A DNA stretch of 36,351 nucleotides from Desulfosporosinus sp. Sb-LF. Lineage in GTDB: Bacteria > Bacillota > Desulfitobacteriia > Desulfitobacteriales > Desulfitobacteriaceae. Of the stretch, positions 1-8,281 are shown one piece after another. A program made the translations under genes and the position numbers. The notes below the pieces were generated by a model that did not search any database, was not told the DNA's origin, and saw only the letters and a program-made list of their open reading frames with translations. Position 1 is the stretch's first letter. Every line of letters begins with the position of its first letter. The stretch is from assembly GCF_004766055.1 (NCBI RefSeq), contig NZ_SPQR01000021.1, positions 1 to 36,351 on the forward strand. The letters run 5' to 3'.

Positions 1-26
1 TATGCAGTACGTAAAGGCCGCATAAA

Positions 27-61
27 GAATTGCTACCCGCTTTTTAGACGGGTAGCAATTC
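27..61. terminator. Strong hairpin, probable bidirectional terminator
   Basis: A perfect 13-bp inverted repeat (GAATTGCTACCCG, 27-39, and its complement 49-61) encloses a 9-base loop. A T-rich stretch follows on the + strand (CTATTTTTT near 74-82). It probably ends a gene lying before the window; on the other strand it sits downstream of the DUF169 remnant. Confidence 0.65.
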
Positions 62-223
62 GGCAAACTTCGTTCTATTTTTTCATTGTCCTATTGACGG
101 GGTGCACACCATATTGCCTCTGCCAACGCATCATCACTTACTACCATAAACGGTGTGTTCCACTCAACCTTTATATCTAACCCCTCACCCTTTCGTTCGT
201 TTACCATAATTTTGTGGCGATAG

Positions 224-481
224 CTAGAACCCTTGGTACATAAAGGCTCTGGCTGTTTTCGGGGGTGTCTCCACTCTTCGAAAACCTCCAGGAAAAGTAC
301 TTGTTTCCGCACTAACATTAAATGTGACCCCCTTTCTGGCAGCCTGGTAGAAAGCGGAGCAAGCCATAACTTTACTTCCTTTACCATTGCTTGCGGAAGA
401 ATCACTAAAGGCTACACCAACCGGAGTACCATCTAAGGCTAGTACCTCTTTTAGCTGTTTAGCGTACTCTTGCAAAATCAT
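224..481 (-). pseudogene. DUF169-family protein, N-terminal remnant
   Basis: The reading frame begins MILQEYAKQLKEVLALDG, followed by a P-V-G-V-A-F-S strand and a K-V-M-A-C-S-A-F segment ending in F-P-G-G. This resembles the N-terminal part of DUF169 proteins, which usually exceed 200 residues. Here the frame ends at TAG about 86 residues in, so most of the domain is lost. The start at 481 is preferred over the ORF start at 529 because a GGGGGA ribosome site lies 9 bases before it. Another minus-strand frame stays open from 224 down to 91 (ending EAIWCAPRQ), but I do not recognise it and cannot say whether it is the frameshifted continuation. DUF169 function is unknown; the family often occurs in anaerobes. 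Confidence 0.5.
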
Positions 482-552
482 AATAAGCATTCCCCCTGTT
501 ATGAGTTTTCTGGATGAGTTAAGAAGCAAAACTGGGCATTAATCTCGGGTGC

Positions 553-1269
553 TCACATTGTCAAGACGGCTCTGAAGCGAACTTTGGCGTTCATCATCTT
601 TTCATAGGCTTCTGCTACTTGTTCGAGTGGGAATGTTTCAATCATTGGATGGACCTCAGTAAGTAAGCTGAAATTGATGGTATCTTTCCTAGCATCTGGG
701 CCGCTAGCTACCCAGCCTTGGACGCTGCGTCTTCCATTCAGCAATTGTCCCCCAAAAACTTGAATAGGTCCTTCCACGCCCGCTACAATAACTAATTTGC
801 CATCAAACCCTAGCCCATTGATCAGCTGAGAAATGGCTTTATTGTCAGGGGCCGTCGCGAGAATAACACGTGCACCACCAAGTTTTTGGAGTTCTTGAGC
901 CACATCTGTACTCTGTGTATCAATAAACACCTGCGCCCCTAACTTCAAAGCTAATTCCTTTTTGTCCGTTCCACGCGAAAGAGCAATCGTTTTATAACCC
1001 ATCCTTTTGGCATACTGAATCGCTAGATGTCCTAGACCTCCAACCCCTTGAATAGCTACCACATCTCCAGGACGGGCACCTGAATTGCGTAGTGCATCAA
1101 AGGTTGTCACCCCTGCGCACAGCAATGGGGCTCCTTCTAAGTCGTTTAGTTCATCTGGTATAAGAACTAGCTCTTCAGCTTCGGTGACCATGTAATCAGC
1201 AAAACCACCATCATAGGTTATCCCTGCTGGCCAGCGCATCACTGTTCGTGATGTTGTGGAGTTAGTCAA
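553..1269 (-). pseudogene. Zinc-type alcohol dehydrogenase lacking its N-terminal catalytic domain
   Basis: From about residue 14 the protein matches the C-terminal part of AdhP-like medium-chain dehydrogenases: GITYDGGFADYMV, then E-G-A-P-L-L-C-A-G-V-T-T, then the Rossmann motif GVGGLGHLAIQYAKRMG (G-x-G-x-x-G) that binds NAD(P). Family members are about 340 residues and carry zinc ligands (Cys/His/Glu and four structural Cys) in the first 120 residues. That half is absent here; the sequence upstream is unrelated. The nominal start is TTG with no convincing ribosome site, so this is a truncation, not a short gene. It would lack the catalytic zinc site. The 3' end looks intact. The breakpoint lies near 1250-1270, where it meets the small ORF at 1262-1468. 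Confidence 0.8.
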
Positions 1270-1468
1270 AGTTCATCGTGTTAGCGTTCACCGATTTATT
1301 CAGCGCTTTCTGAGCTGCGTTTTGGGCATTTGCCGCTGAGGTCGCGCTATCCAGCGAATCACCATAGTCTTTGGCGGCTTGGCCGCTGTTAAAGATTGAT
1401 GCATAGTTATTGGCCCAATCCGCATTAATCACGCCAAAATCTAGGCTCATTACATTAAAGAGCATCAA
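1262..1468 (-). CDS. Small hypothetical ORF abutting the dehydrogenase remnant
   Basis: A 68-residue frame rich in Ala, Asn, Ser and Asp with no cysteine, containing GQAAKDYGDSLDSATSAANA and ending NANTMNFD. No signal peptide or membrane segment is visible and I do not recognise a family. ATG codons at 1468, 1465 and 1450 are possible starts; no good ribosome site stands before any of them. The composition (helical, Ala-rich) looks like real protein, but it may be the C-terminal piece of a larger gene joined to the dehydrogenase remnant by a deletion. Function unknown. Confidence 0.3.
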   Translation of the reverse strand: MMLFNVMSLDFGVINADWANNYASIFNSGQAAKDYGDSLDSATSAANAQNAAQKALNKSVNANTMNFD

Positions 1469-1549
1469 TAATGCTCTAGCTTTCGAGAATATTTTGCAAC
1501 GTATATGTGCATTCTAAGAGCAGATTACAATTAGGAGGAATAATACAAG

Positions 1550-1963
1550 ATGAGTCTACGGAAATCTATAACTGTTATTACTTTTCTAAGTCTTTTGCTC
1601 TTAATAGGGTGTAGTAAGAATCAACCTGCTCCATCACCCCCTCAGACTCCTCAAGTGACTACGCAAACGGCACCTACTACAAATCCACCAGCAGCCACTA
1701 CACCTACTACAAACCCGCCAGTTACTACAACCCAGGTAAGCGACGCAGCTTTATATACAACAAATTGTGCAGGATGTCACGGCGTTACCGGAGCTGGAGG
1801 GAGTGCTGGACCTGCTATAAATACTGATGAGTGGAAGAATAACTCTTCAAAGGTTCAAGCTATCATCCTTAAGGGACAAGGTAAAATGCCTGCTTTTGCT
1901 GGCAAACTCACTGACACCCAGATAAAAGCAATTGGAGATTTTGTCGCGTCCCTAAAAAAATAA
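1550..1963 (+). CDS. Lipoprotein c-type cytochrome (class I, mono-haem)
   Basis: The 137-residue protein starts with a lipoprotein signal peptide: positive n-region (RK at 4-5), hydrophobic core, and lipobox L-L-I-G-C with the acylated Cys at 21. A flexible Pro/Thr/Gln linker (about 26-62, with two near-identical T-T-N-P-P units) tethers the haem domain outside the membrane. The domain carries the single haem-binding motif CAGCH (73-77) and a likely distal ligand Met113 in GQGKMPAFAG. It is about 75 residues long, as in small cytochromes c-550/c-551 of Firmicutes. It should carry electrons at the outer membrane face; its redox partner is not encoded nearby. The ribosome site TTAGGAGGAA sits about 8 bases before the ATG, and a terminator follows directly, so the gene is probably monocistronic. 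Confidence 0.9.
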   Translation: MSLRKSITVITFLSLLLLIGCSKNQPAPSPPQTPQVTTQTAPTTNPPAATTPTTNPPVTTTQVSDAALYTTNCAGCHGVTGAGGSAGPAINTDEWKNNSSKVQAIILKGQGKMPAFAGKLTDTQIKAIGDFVASLKK

Positions 1964-1974
1964 TGTGTCTTCAG

Positions 1975-2018
1975 AAGACCCTCTATGATAGATACTGATC
2001 TAACATAGGGGGTCTTTT
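1975..2018 (+). terminator. Rho-independent terminator after the cytochrome gene
   Basis: AAGACCCTCTATG (1975-1987) pairs with CATAGGGGGTCTT (2004-2016) with one bulge, and the stem runs into TTTT. It begins 12 bases after the cytochrome stop codon. Confidence 0.8.
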
Positions 2019-2062
2019 AGTCCCCGTCTTTCTCATTAATTTTATCAATATCACCTTCCCTA

Positions 2063-2296
2063 TTATCCGGTGGTTATTACTGTTTTTAGCCCTAGATAAT
2101 CATTTTTGATTGTAACGTCCACGAAATTTAAACTTTCAACGCTGCGCTCGCCTCCATCAATCGCCCCTAACCCAGAGAGCTCACGCATTTCGTTGATCGT
2201 CAATGATCCAGTCGGGGCTAAGTATTGCACTATGGCGACCTTGGTCTTATCTGAGGTGTACTGTAGTTTACTGGAAACAAAGACCAGAGGATACAC
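2063..2296 (-). pseudogene. Phage portal protein (HK97-like), C-terminal remnant
   Basis: The central part reads SLTINEMRELSGLGAIDGGE followed by S-L-N-F-V. This is the typical near-C-terminal signature of HK97-type portal proteins: a short helix with N-E-x-R-E-L, then G-L-x-x-I-x-G-G-D/E, then a strand with L-N-F/Y-V. Portal proteins are about 400 residues; only about 77 remain. The first 20 residues do not look like portal protein, and no ribosome site precedes them. No other phage structural genes are visible, so a prophage once here has been almost wholly deleted. Confidence 0.6.
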
Positions 2297-2421
2297 CTTT
2301 AGTAAGGACTATCAATGAAGTAATACCAAGAAGTGTACCATTCTTTCAGTTTTACAAACACTCACAATTTCATGAACATATATTATTGCTAGCCAAATAA
2401 CACGTGCTTAAGCTTCACCCA

Positions 2422-3624
2422 TTACGCTGCTGTTTCCTCCACTACTTTTTTCTTTTGTGAAGCTTTTCCCCCATGTAACAAATGATATAAAAAGGCACAT
2501 GCAACCGTTACAATCGCCATACCCATATATACACCCCTGTAACCAGTAAAAGGGATAAATAATCCTAATACAAATGGTCCAACTCCAACCCCTACGTCAA
2601 CAAATATAAAAAAAGTAGAATTTGATAGTCCCAATCGGTGCTGTGGAGTCACTTTAACGGCAATTGCTTGGCCACAAGATTGTACAACTCCTAAGCCAAA
2701 ACCAAGAAAAGCTCCAGCAGCTAGTAAGGTAATCCCCTGACGGGCTTGACTAAGGAATATCATTCCGATCATGAAGATAATAAAGGCTGGATACATGATT
2801 ATATTTTCACCTTTGGAATCAAATAATCGACCAGTAACCGGTCTTGTAATTAAGATGACAACAGCGTATACGATGAAAAAGAAACTGGCTGCGTCCATCA
2901 AATGAATTTCTTTGGCATATGGTGTGAGGAAAGAGATGAGACTTGAATAGCAAAAGTAAATAATTGCACAAACGATAGAAATTGGAATGGCCTTTGATTC
3001 AAAGAAATTACTCCATTTGAATCCTTTCATCTCCTCTAATTGCTCATTCGTCAATTTAATTTCAGGAACAGATAAAAAGAAGGCGTTCACAAGAGTTAAT
3101 ACCGCAGAAATTGTGCAAGCCACAAAAATCAACCTGAAGCTCCCATATTGGATAATAAACATTCCAAGGAAGGGACCGATAGCCGTTGCAAGCGTAATGC
3201 TCAGCATGTAATAGCCAATACCTTCTCCTCTTCTGCTCTTAGGAATAATATTCGTCACAATTGTCCCTATTGCGGTAGCGGCAATACCATATGCAACGCC
3301 ATGAAGAAAGCGAATAATAAACAGGAGGCAAATATTATTTAAACCGAAATAGAATAACGTCATAACCAAACTTAAAATTGTTCCCGAAATGAGCATCCTT
3401 TTTCTGCCCACTCGTTCAATCCATCTCCCGCAAAACAAACGTGCAACAAGCGCCCCAATTACAAAAATGCTGGCTGCAAGACCCGCTTCACTGGGTGAGG
3501 AATCGAAAGTATCCATCGCATATGCGGTCATAATTACAATTAATAAATAGTAGTTCATCATAAGAAAAAAGTTCGTGAAAGTACCTATTAAGAAATCTTT
3601 CGTCCATAATTGGATTTTATTCAT
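2422..3624 (-). CDS. Major facilitator superfamily transporter
   Basis: A 400-residue protein with about 12 hydrophobic segments, the normal MFS size. The loop between TM2 and TM3 carries motif A as G-R-W-I-E-R-V-G-R-K-R (about 66-76), and G-P-F-L-G appears in TM5. A longer, more hydrophilic central loop (about 193-210) separates the two six-helix halves. The protein is most like drug/H+ antiporter-type exporters of Firmicutes, but the substrate cannot be read from the sequence. The C-terminus is short and Lys-rich. The ATG at 3624 is chosen because it gives a complete TM1; the ribosome site there is weak (AAGGCGGTCGGATAG). It stands alone: a portal remnant lies downstream and a recombinase remnant upstream on the opposite strand. 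Confidence 0.85.
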   Translation of the reverse strand: MNKIQLWTKDFLIGTFTNFFLMMNYYLLIVIMTAYAMDTFDSSPSEAGLAASIFVIGALVARLFCGRWIERVGRKRMLISGTILSLVMTLFYFGLNNICLLFIIRFLHGVAYGIAATAIGTIVTNIIPKSRRGEGIGYYMLSITLATAIGPFLGMFIIQYGSFRLIFVACTISAVLTLVNAFFLSVPEIKLTNEQLEEMKGFKWSNFFESKAIPISIVCAIIYFCYSSLISFLTPYAKEIHLMDAASFFFIVYAVVILITRPVTGRLFDSKGENIIMYPAFIIFMIGMIFLSQARQGITLLAAGAFLGFGLGVVQSCGQAIAVKVTPQHRLGLSNSTFFIFVDVGVGVGPFVLGLFIPFTGYRGVYMGMAIVTVACAFLYHLLHGGKASQKKKVVEETAA

Positions 3625-3708
3625 CTATCCGACCGCCTTTTAATATTCGTATAGTTACAAATACAATCATACATTTGAGCGGAATTTCCAAAGCGCGGGA
3701 TAAGCCTA

Positions 3709-4047
3709 CTGACAACCCACGCACTGCAGAACAACATCGCCACCGTTTTAAGCAGGGAAAACGATAAGGTCCTCACCGACATTGACAACCGGTTGGAGAA
3801 ACTGCAAACGGAGCTTTTGAAGCTGGCCAGCTCCAAGGCCGACTACGAAGATGTCGCCGATGAGATTTACCGCCTGCGCGAACATCCCACCGCCATTACC
3901 GAATACGACGAGCATCTGGTCCGGCGGCTGATTGAAAAGGTCACTGTCTACAAGAGTAAATTCGCTGTGGAATTTAAGTCCGGTGTGACGGTGAATGTGA
4001 AGGATGACGATAAAACGAGCAAGGCACTTTACGAGTTTGAAACGTAG
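3709..4047 (+). pseudogene. Large serine recombinase, C-terminal remnant
   Basis: The frame is open from 3679, and from about 3709 it reads like the C-terminal part of clostridial large serine recombinases (SpoIVCA/TndX type): N-N-I-A-T-V-L, a coiled coil RLEKLQTELLKLASSKADY, then V-A-D-E-I-Y-R-L-R, and the characteristic end EYDEHLVRRLIEKVTVYKSK plus V-E-F-K-S-G-V-T-V. The catalytic N-terminal domain and zinc ribbon are missing. About 25 residues normally found between Y-R-L-R and T-E-Y-D also seem deleted. The natural C-terminus is intact. It cannot be active. It points toward the ABC cassette that starts 220 bp downstream. Confidence 0.75.
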
Positions 4048-4266
4048 GGTGCCTTGTTTGTTTTTTCGGGTTTTATCTAATGAGAACCGACACTTAGTAT
4101 TCATTACTATGGGGCCTCCCCAAGCGACAGGTTCACCCTGTCACCCCAATAGAGCTACATTTCCATATAGTCATATTACGCACATGACACATCGCGCAGG
4201 AGTTCCTTCAAAGAGAGAATCCCCTCTCTTCATCTGCAACTTGGACGCCAAACAATTTATTGCAGA

Positions 4267-5796
4267 CTACTCCGAGATAATATCTCTGCGTGAAAAGAAG
4301 ACCAGGCCCAAACCTACCAACACAGCAGCCATCAGCAGCATCGTAAAAATGGAGGGAAAGGATACTGCGAGACCGGGGTAAACCCACGAAAACGGCGAGA
4401 GAGCGAAAACATTGTTGCCAATCACCTTAATCTCCCATAAAAACTCCATCAATATCAACGCGCCGAACACTCCCCAACTGACCGGCGCAGCGGCACGGGG
4501 CGCAAAGCCGTATAGAAACGCCGTGACCGAAGCAATTAGCCATACCACCGGCAGCCGTGCGATGCAGGAAGCAAAATCTCCGATGCAAAAGCCAAACAGT
4601 GCGATAGCCGCCGCACTGCCGATAAAGGCGATCAATAGATGACCTGCTGCATACCGTACGCGTGAAGCCGCACTGGATAATACCAATTCAGTGCGGGTCA
4701 TTGATTCTTCTTCCCGGATGCGCAAAATGGCCATGATCGCGTAGGCGGTCAAAACCTGCGTCAAGATATAGGCCAGTATCGCGAGGAATGCGCGTCCAGG
4801 TCCGCCTAAAATAGCTGATAATCCAGGTAAGAAGGCCGTGCCTTCAAGCATTGTGTTGATCTTGGGCACGAGCGAAGCGATAATCAAGCCCATCACAACG
4901 TATGCCGCCACCCAAACGAAAAGCATATCCCTTTGCTGTCGCCAAGCGAGTGCTAAAGGGCTTTTGAAGCTTTTGCGCGCATAAACTCTGCCGCCACGTT
5001 CCCTGAGATAACTTCCGCCCATATCTCGACGGTCGTCTAGACGATAGGCGATGGCCGTCAGCAGGGCGATGGCCGGTATTGCAAACGCGAATAACCAGAA
5101 ATTCTCTCCTGCGAAGGGGCGCGCGTATGCGCACCAGCCGAACGGCGTCCACAGCATCAAACTCATGTTTCCAGCAACATTGGCGAGGATCTGACACACA
5201 AAGAAAAAAGTAAGCGCTCCAAACGAAAGCCCACGAGCCAAGCGCGCATTCGGCGCAACCTGTGCCGCAATTGCTGCCATTGCAGCAAAGCTGCAGCTAC
5301 AAAGCGCCGATGCTAGCCCTGCCACCCATGAACCCACTGCCGGAAAACCAGCCGCTATAAATCCCAGGCCCATCGCCAAACCGCCCAGCGAATTCGCGCA
5401 AAATACTTTTATCAATACGGCCGTCAGCGATGCTTTTGGTCCCACAGCGCCAGCGCGAAGAAGCTCTAGCCTACCTTGATCTTCGTCCTTGCGCGTGTTA
5501 TTGATGATGAGTACGATGCTGAGGATCGACGTAATGATTACGGTAGAAAGCCGTATGCGCCAAATTGTTGCGCCCGCAATTGAGCTTGCGACAATGGAAC
5601 CCAGCAGCAAGTTTCCTTGATTTTCCCTGATGTAGGTGCTTAACTGATCCGGCGTTTGTAAGATTGCCATATTGGATGCCGCCGCAGCATAGGCAAACAG
5701 AAACGGCAGCAAGATGAGTAAGGATGTCATCACCTTGTTATTCCGAAGGTAGATTTTTAGCAAGTTTCCGGTCGCTGTGTAGTCGTTTTGTTTCAT
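4267..5796 (-). CDS. ABC-2-type exporter permease
   Basis: A 509-residue polytopic protein with about 12 hydrophobic segments, arranged as two halves separated by a basic cytoplasmic stretch (about 250-275, R-G-G-R-V-Y-A-R-K). It resembles the TnrB3/tetronasin-resistance-type permeases that work with a DrrA-like ATPase to export antibiotics or lipids. The motif R-K-D-E-D-Q-G-R-L-E-L-L in the first half and E-E-E-S-M-T-R-T-E-L-V-L in the second are the paired cytoplasmic loops typical of this family and probably contact the ATPase. Its ATG overlaps the ATPase stop (ATGA, 5793-5796), so the two are translationally coupled. Base composition is richer in G+C than the flanks, suggesting transfer. 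The natural substrate is unknown. Confidence 0.85.
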   Translation of the reverse strand: MKQNDYTATGNLLKIYLRNNKVMTSLLILLPFLFAYAAAASNMAILQTPDQLSTYIRENQGNLLLGSIVASSIAGATIWRIRLSTVIITSILSIVLIINNTRKDEDQGRLELLRAGAVGPKASLTAVLIKVFCANSLGGLAMGLGFIAAGFPAVGSWVAGLASALCSCSFAAMAAIAAQVAPNARLARGLSFGALTFFFVCQILANVAGNMSLMLWTPFGWCAYARPFAGENFWLFAFAIPAIALLTAIAYRLDDRRDMGGSYLRERGGRVYARKSFKSPLALAWRQQRDMLFVWVAAYVVMGLIIASLVPKINTMLEGTAFLPGLSAILGGPGRAFLAILAYILTQVLTAYAIMAILRIREEESMTRTELVLSSAASRVRYAAGHLLIAFIGSAAAIALFGFCIGDFASCIARLPVVWLIASVTAFLYGFAPRAAAPVSWGVFGALILMEFLWEIKVIGNNVFALSPFSWVYPGLAVSFPSIFTMLLMAAVLVGLGLVFFSRRDIISE

Positions 5797-6683
5797 TGCA
5801 CTTCACCCCCCTTGGCATAATAGTGCAAAAAGAGATCCTCCAACTCAGGCGGGGCGCAATGCAATGAAACAATTTTATATTCTGTCAACTTCTTTAACGA
5901 CGCATTGAGGGCTGCGGAATTGACGCTAAAGCTCGCCATATTTCCTTCGCAACGAAGGCCGTATACGCCTGGAAGCTGTATCCCTGTGACAGGCCGCGTA
6001 CATTCCACATGTACGACCAGTCGTGAAAACTGCTGCAATTCGAGCAGACTGCCTGATTCCACAATCCGCCCCTCTTTGATAATGGTTACGCGGTCACAGA
6101 GTTTTTCAACCTCAGTCAAAATATGGCTGGATAAGAACACTGTTTTCCCCCGCGTCGCCATTTCCCGCACATAATCCTGAAACACCGATTCCATCAGTGG
6201 GTCAAGACCGGATGTCGGTTCGTCGAAAATATACAGCTCAACATCCGACACAAGCGCCGCAATTAACGCAACTTTTTGCCGATTGCCTTTGGAATAAGTG
6301 CGGCATTTTTTACTCGGATCAAACTGGAAACGCTCGATCAGTTCCGCGCGCCGTTTGGAATCCGGCTTACCGCGCATACGAGAAAGCAGATCGATAACCT
6401 CGCCGCCACTTAGATCGGGCCACGGATTGATTTCACTTGGTATATAAGCTAGTCGTTTATGCAGCTCCACACAGTCCTTGAAAGGATCGCCATCCAACAG
6501 TTTTACCTCACCGCCGTCCTTTTTCAGCATACCGAGCAGAATGCGGATTGTCGTGGATTTTCCCGCGCCGTTCATGCCGATGAATCCGTGGACTTCGCCT
6601 TGCTTCACGGATAGATCGATACCACAAAGCGCCTGTGTTTTTCCGTAGGATTTGGTCAGACCGATTATTTCGATGACTGCCAT
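5793..6683 (-). CDS. ABC transporter ATP-binding protein (DrrA-like)
   Basis: A 296-residue nucleotide-binding subunit. Walker A is GMNGAGKST (36-44). The signature is degenerate, Y-S-K-G-N-R-Q-K, as is common in the DrrA/CcmA group. Walker B is LYIFDEPTSGLDP and the switch His lies in F-L-S-S-H. The roughly 80-residue C-terminal extension ending in E-D-L-F-L-H-Y-Y is typical of this group. It should power export by the permease encoded directly downstream. A ribosome site AGGAGG lies just before the ATG, and the TetR-like remnant ends 11 bp upstream, so the three genes form one minus-strand unit in the order regulator, ATPase, permease. Confidence 0.92.
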   Translation of the reverse strand: MAVIEIIGLTKSYGKTQALCGIDLSVKQGEVHGFIGMNGAGKSTTIRILLGMLKKDGGEVKLLDGDPFKDCVELHKRLAYIPSEINPWPDLSGGEVIDLLSRMRGKPDSKRRAELIERFQFDPSKKCRTYSKGNRQKVALIAALVSDVELYIFDEPTSGLDPLMESVFQDYVREMATRGKTVFLSSHILTEVEKLCDRVTIIKEGRIVESGSLLELQQFSRLVVHVECTRPVTGIQLPGVYGLRCEGNMASFSVNSAALNASLKKLTEYKIVSLHCAPPELEDLFLHYYAKGGEVQ

Positions 6684-6694
6684 TGTAATTCCTC

Positions 6695-7108
6695 CTACCT
6701 ATAAAAGCTCGTTCGAAAAAGTTGGATGTAGCGTTCGAGATCGCTTAAATACCGCTTGTATTCACCGTAGTAATCAGCGGTTGATTTGTCAGGATTCGCT
6801 TCGCCTTGCGCATAGCTTTCTATCGTGCAGAGTATGACGCTGATTGCCGTGTCCACATCGATATCCTCACGGAATAGGGTGCGGTCGATGTCATAGAACA
6901 GTTTAGGATATACGTCATTAGTCTGCTTATCTCGCTGTTCCAGGATGCTGCTTTTGATGTCAGCGCTATCGAGAAATGATACGTGTGCGATAAAATTAAA
7001 AACCATTGGGTGTTTTTGCATTAAGTCCATCTTGAGCAACGTGATTTGTCTCAAGCGTTCCAAAATATCTCTCTCATCCAAGTTGACTAAATCGTAAAAT
7101 TCCGCCAT
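6695..7108 (-). pseudogene. TetR-type regulator without its DNA-binding domain
   Basis: The 137-residue frame (MAEFYDLVNLDERDILERLR onward) is all-helical and looks like the ligand-binding C-terminal part of TetR/AcrR regulators that sit before DrrA-like ABC operons, ending in L-E-R-Y-I-Q-L-F-R-T-S-F. Family members are about 190-200 residues and begin with a 50-residue helix-turn-helix; none is present. An in-frame TAA lies just before the nominal ATG, and the upstream DNA instead encodes the tail of a serine recombinase in another frame. The regulator was therefore cut by a recombination event and should no longer bind DNA, which would leave the ABC pair without this repressor. Confidence 0.65.
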
Positions 7109-7197
7109 AACAACGCATTAAATATTTCTTCATCGAACTCTTCAAGTAGTGAATCCCGGCTGTTTATTATTTCAGAGATTTCGTCAATCCTTCCGCT
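7087..7197 (-). pseudogene. Serine-recombinase-like C-terminal tail
   Basis: A short frame between TGA (7198-7200) and TAG (7087-7089) encodes 36 residues, including INSRDSLLEEFDEEIFNALL. The L-L-E-E-F-D-E-E-I-F-N-A-L string matches the segment just before the final beta-strand of large serine recombinases of the SpoIVCA type. After A-L-L the similarity stops and the sequence becomes TetR-like in a different frame. This marks a recombination joint near 7105. The call rests on a short motif only. Confidence 0.4.
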
Positions 7198-7232
7198 TCA
7201 TATATTGCACCGACTCGCTGTTCTACTGTTCT

Positions 7233-7865
7233 TTACCGAATGAAATTTGTGAATGTAATTTCTTCTCTTTCTGGGAAAGCAATGCCTGCTTTTATTCCAG
7301 CTTCTTTGCATTTTAAGAAGAATGCCATATTTCTGCCTAAGGTACGCATAATCTGAAGCCCTTCTATATCCTTTTTCACATCTTCAGGCGTGGCACCGTG
7401 AACCATATTCCAATATTGCGATGAGATAATAGGCATTTGCGCTATGGTGAAATACTTGTTTAGCTGGTCAAAGGTTGCAGTTGTTCCGGCTCTTCTGGCT
7501 GATACGACAGCAGCTGCTGGTTTCAAATTAAAAGGCTGCTTACTTGAACGTGAACCTGCATAAAATGCACGATCCATAAAAGAAGTTATTGCCCCACTGG
7601 CAGCTGCAAAGTGTACCGGAGAACCAAATATATAGCCATCAAAATTTCCTGCTATTTCAAGAAATTCATTGACTTTGTCATCAAATACACAATGACCTAG
7701 CTGGAAACATCTTTTACAGGCAGTACATCCAGCCAATGGCTTTGTTCCAATTTGAAATATTTCCGTATCTATTCCTTCATGATTTAAAGTTTCTGCCACT
7801 TCGTTTAATGCTGTATAGGTACATCCTTTTTCATGTGGACTTCCATTTACTAATAATACTTTCAT
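7233..7865 (-). CDS. Flavodoxin-like NADPH-dependent FMN reductase
   Basis: A 210-residue flavodoxin-fold protein. It starts M-K-V-L-L-V-N-G-S-P-H, the FMN-phosphate loop, with a second FMN contact at F-G-S-P-V-H-F. A cluster T-A-C-K-R-C-F-Q-L-G-H-C (about 50-61) resembles the CxxC...C region of Fe-S flavoproteins and related reductases. It probably reduces FMN, quinones or other small oxidants with NAD(P)H in the cytoplasm. The start at 7865 is used because AAGGAG stands directly before it; the longer frame would start with a TTG inside that ribosome site. No co-transcribed neighbour is evident. A paralogue lies at 22456. Confidence 0.85.
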   Translation of the reverse strand: MKVLLVNGSPHEKGCTYTALNEVAETLNHEGIDTEIFQIGTKPLAGCTACKRCFQLGHCVFDDKVNEFLEIAGNFDGYIFGSPVHFAAASGAITSFMDRAFYAGSRSSKQPFNLKPAAAVVSARRAGTTATFDQLNKYFTIAQMPIISSQYWNMVHGATPEDVKKDIEGLQIMRTLGRNMAFFLKCKEAGIKAGIAFPEREEITFTNFIR

Positions 7866-8027
7866 AGTTTTCTCCTTCAATCTTAGATTTGAGTATTTTA
7901 TAGCATAACTTGTTCTATATATACCCTATCACTTAGTCATTCCGAGTATACTCCCCTGTTCCATTCTTAAATTGGTTCTACTACAGATAAATGGATGCTG
8001 CTTGGCATGTTTACAATTAGCTATATT

Positions 8028-8218
8028 CTACTTGTAAGATTTTGTATAAATTGCCACGCAGTCCTCAAGGGTCAGCATCACTCTGTTTACCAGAAACTGG
8101 GCACCCATTGTGGCTTTTGCATTTTTATCAACGCAGTAATGAAGTCCATCGGCTCCTTGGCATCCTCCATGCCCATGATCTTTGCCATAATATTATAATC
8201 ATAATCTTGAGAGTTTAC
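8028..8218 (-). pseudogene. Possible iron-containing alcohol dehydrogenase tail, frameshifted
   Basis: Two overlapping minus-strand frames together look like the C-terminal end of a group III (iron) alcohol dehydrogenase. The first (8087-8218) has Y-N-I-M-A-K-I-M-G-M-E-D-A-K, like the helix with I-A-x-x-M-G in that family. The second (8028-8090) reads L-T-L-E-D-C-V-A-I-Y-T-K-S-Y-K then stop, like the usual final helix (E-D-x-x-x-I-Y-x-x-A-Y). A frameshift near 8088 separates them and everything upstream is missing. Similarity is limited to short motifs, so the family call is tentative. Confidence 0.35.
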
Positions 8219-8229
8219 TCTCAGTCAAG
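8206..8229. promoter_or_regulatory. Palindromic operator-like site before the MerR remnant
   Basis: GAGAGT (8209-8214) and ACTCTC (8217-8222) form a perfect repeat with a 2-base centre, extended outward by CTTGA and TCAAG. It lies about 55 bp before the MerR-type start codon, where MerR regulators often bind, but the assignment to that protein is inferred from position only. Confidence 0.35.
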
Positions 8230-8281
8230 TGTTTTTTCTTGATTTGGCTAAAAAATTCTTAGAATATTACTGGAGGACAAG

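Noticed and set aside
3748-4104. 118-residue minus-strand frame
   Set aside because: It lies antisense to the serine-recombinase remnant, which has clear family motifs.
7995-8242. Two overlapping + strand frames of 66-67 residues
   Set aside because: No ribosome site or family; the minus strand of the same DNA reads like a dehydrogenase tail, so these are shadows.
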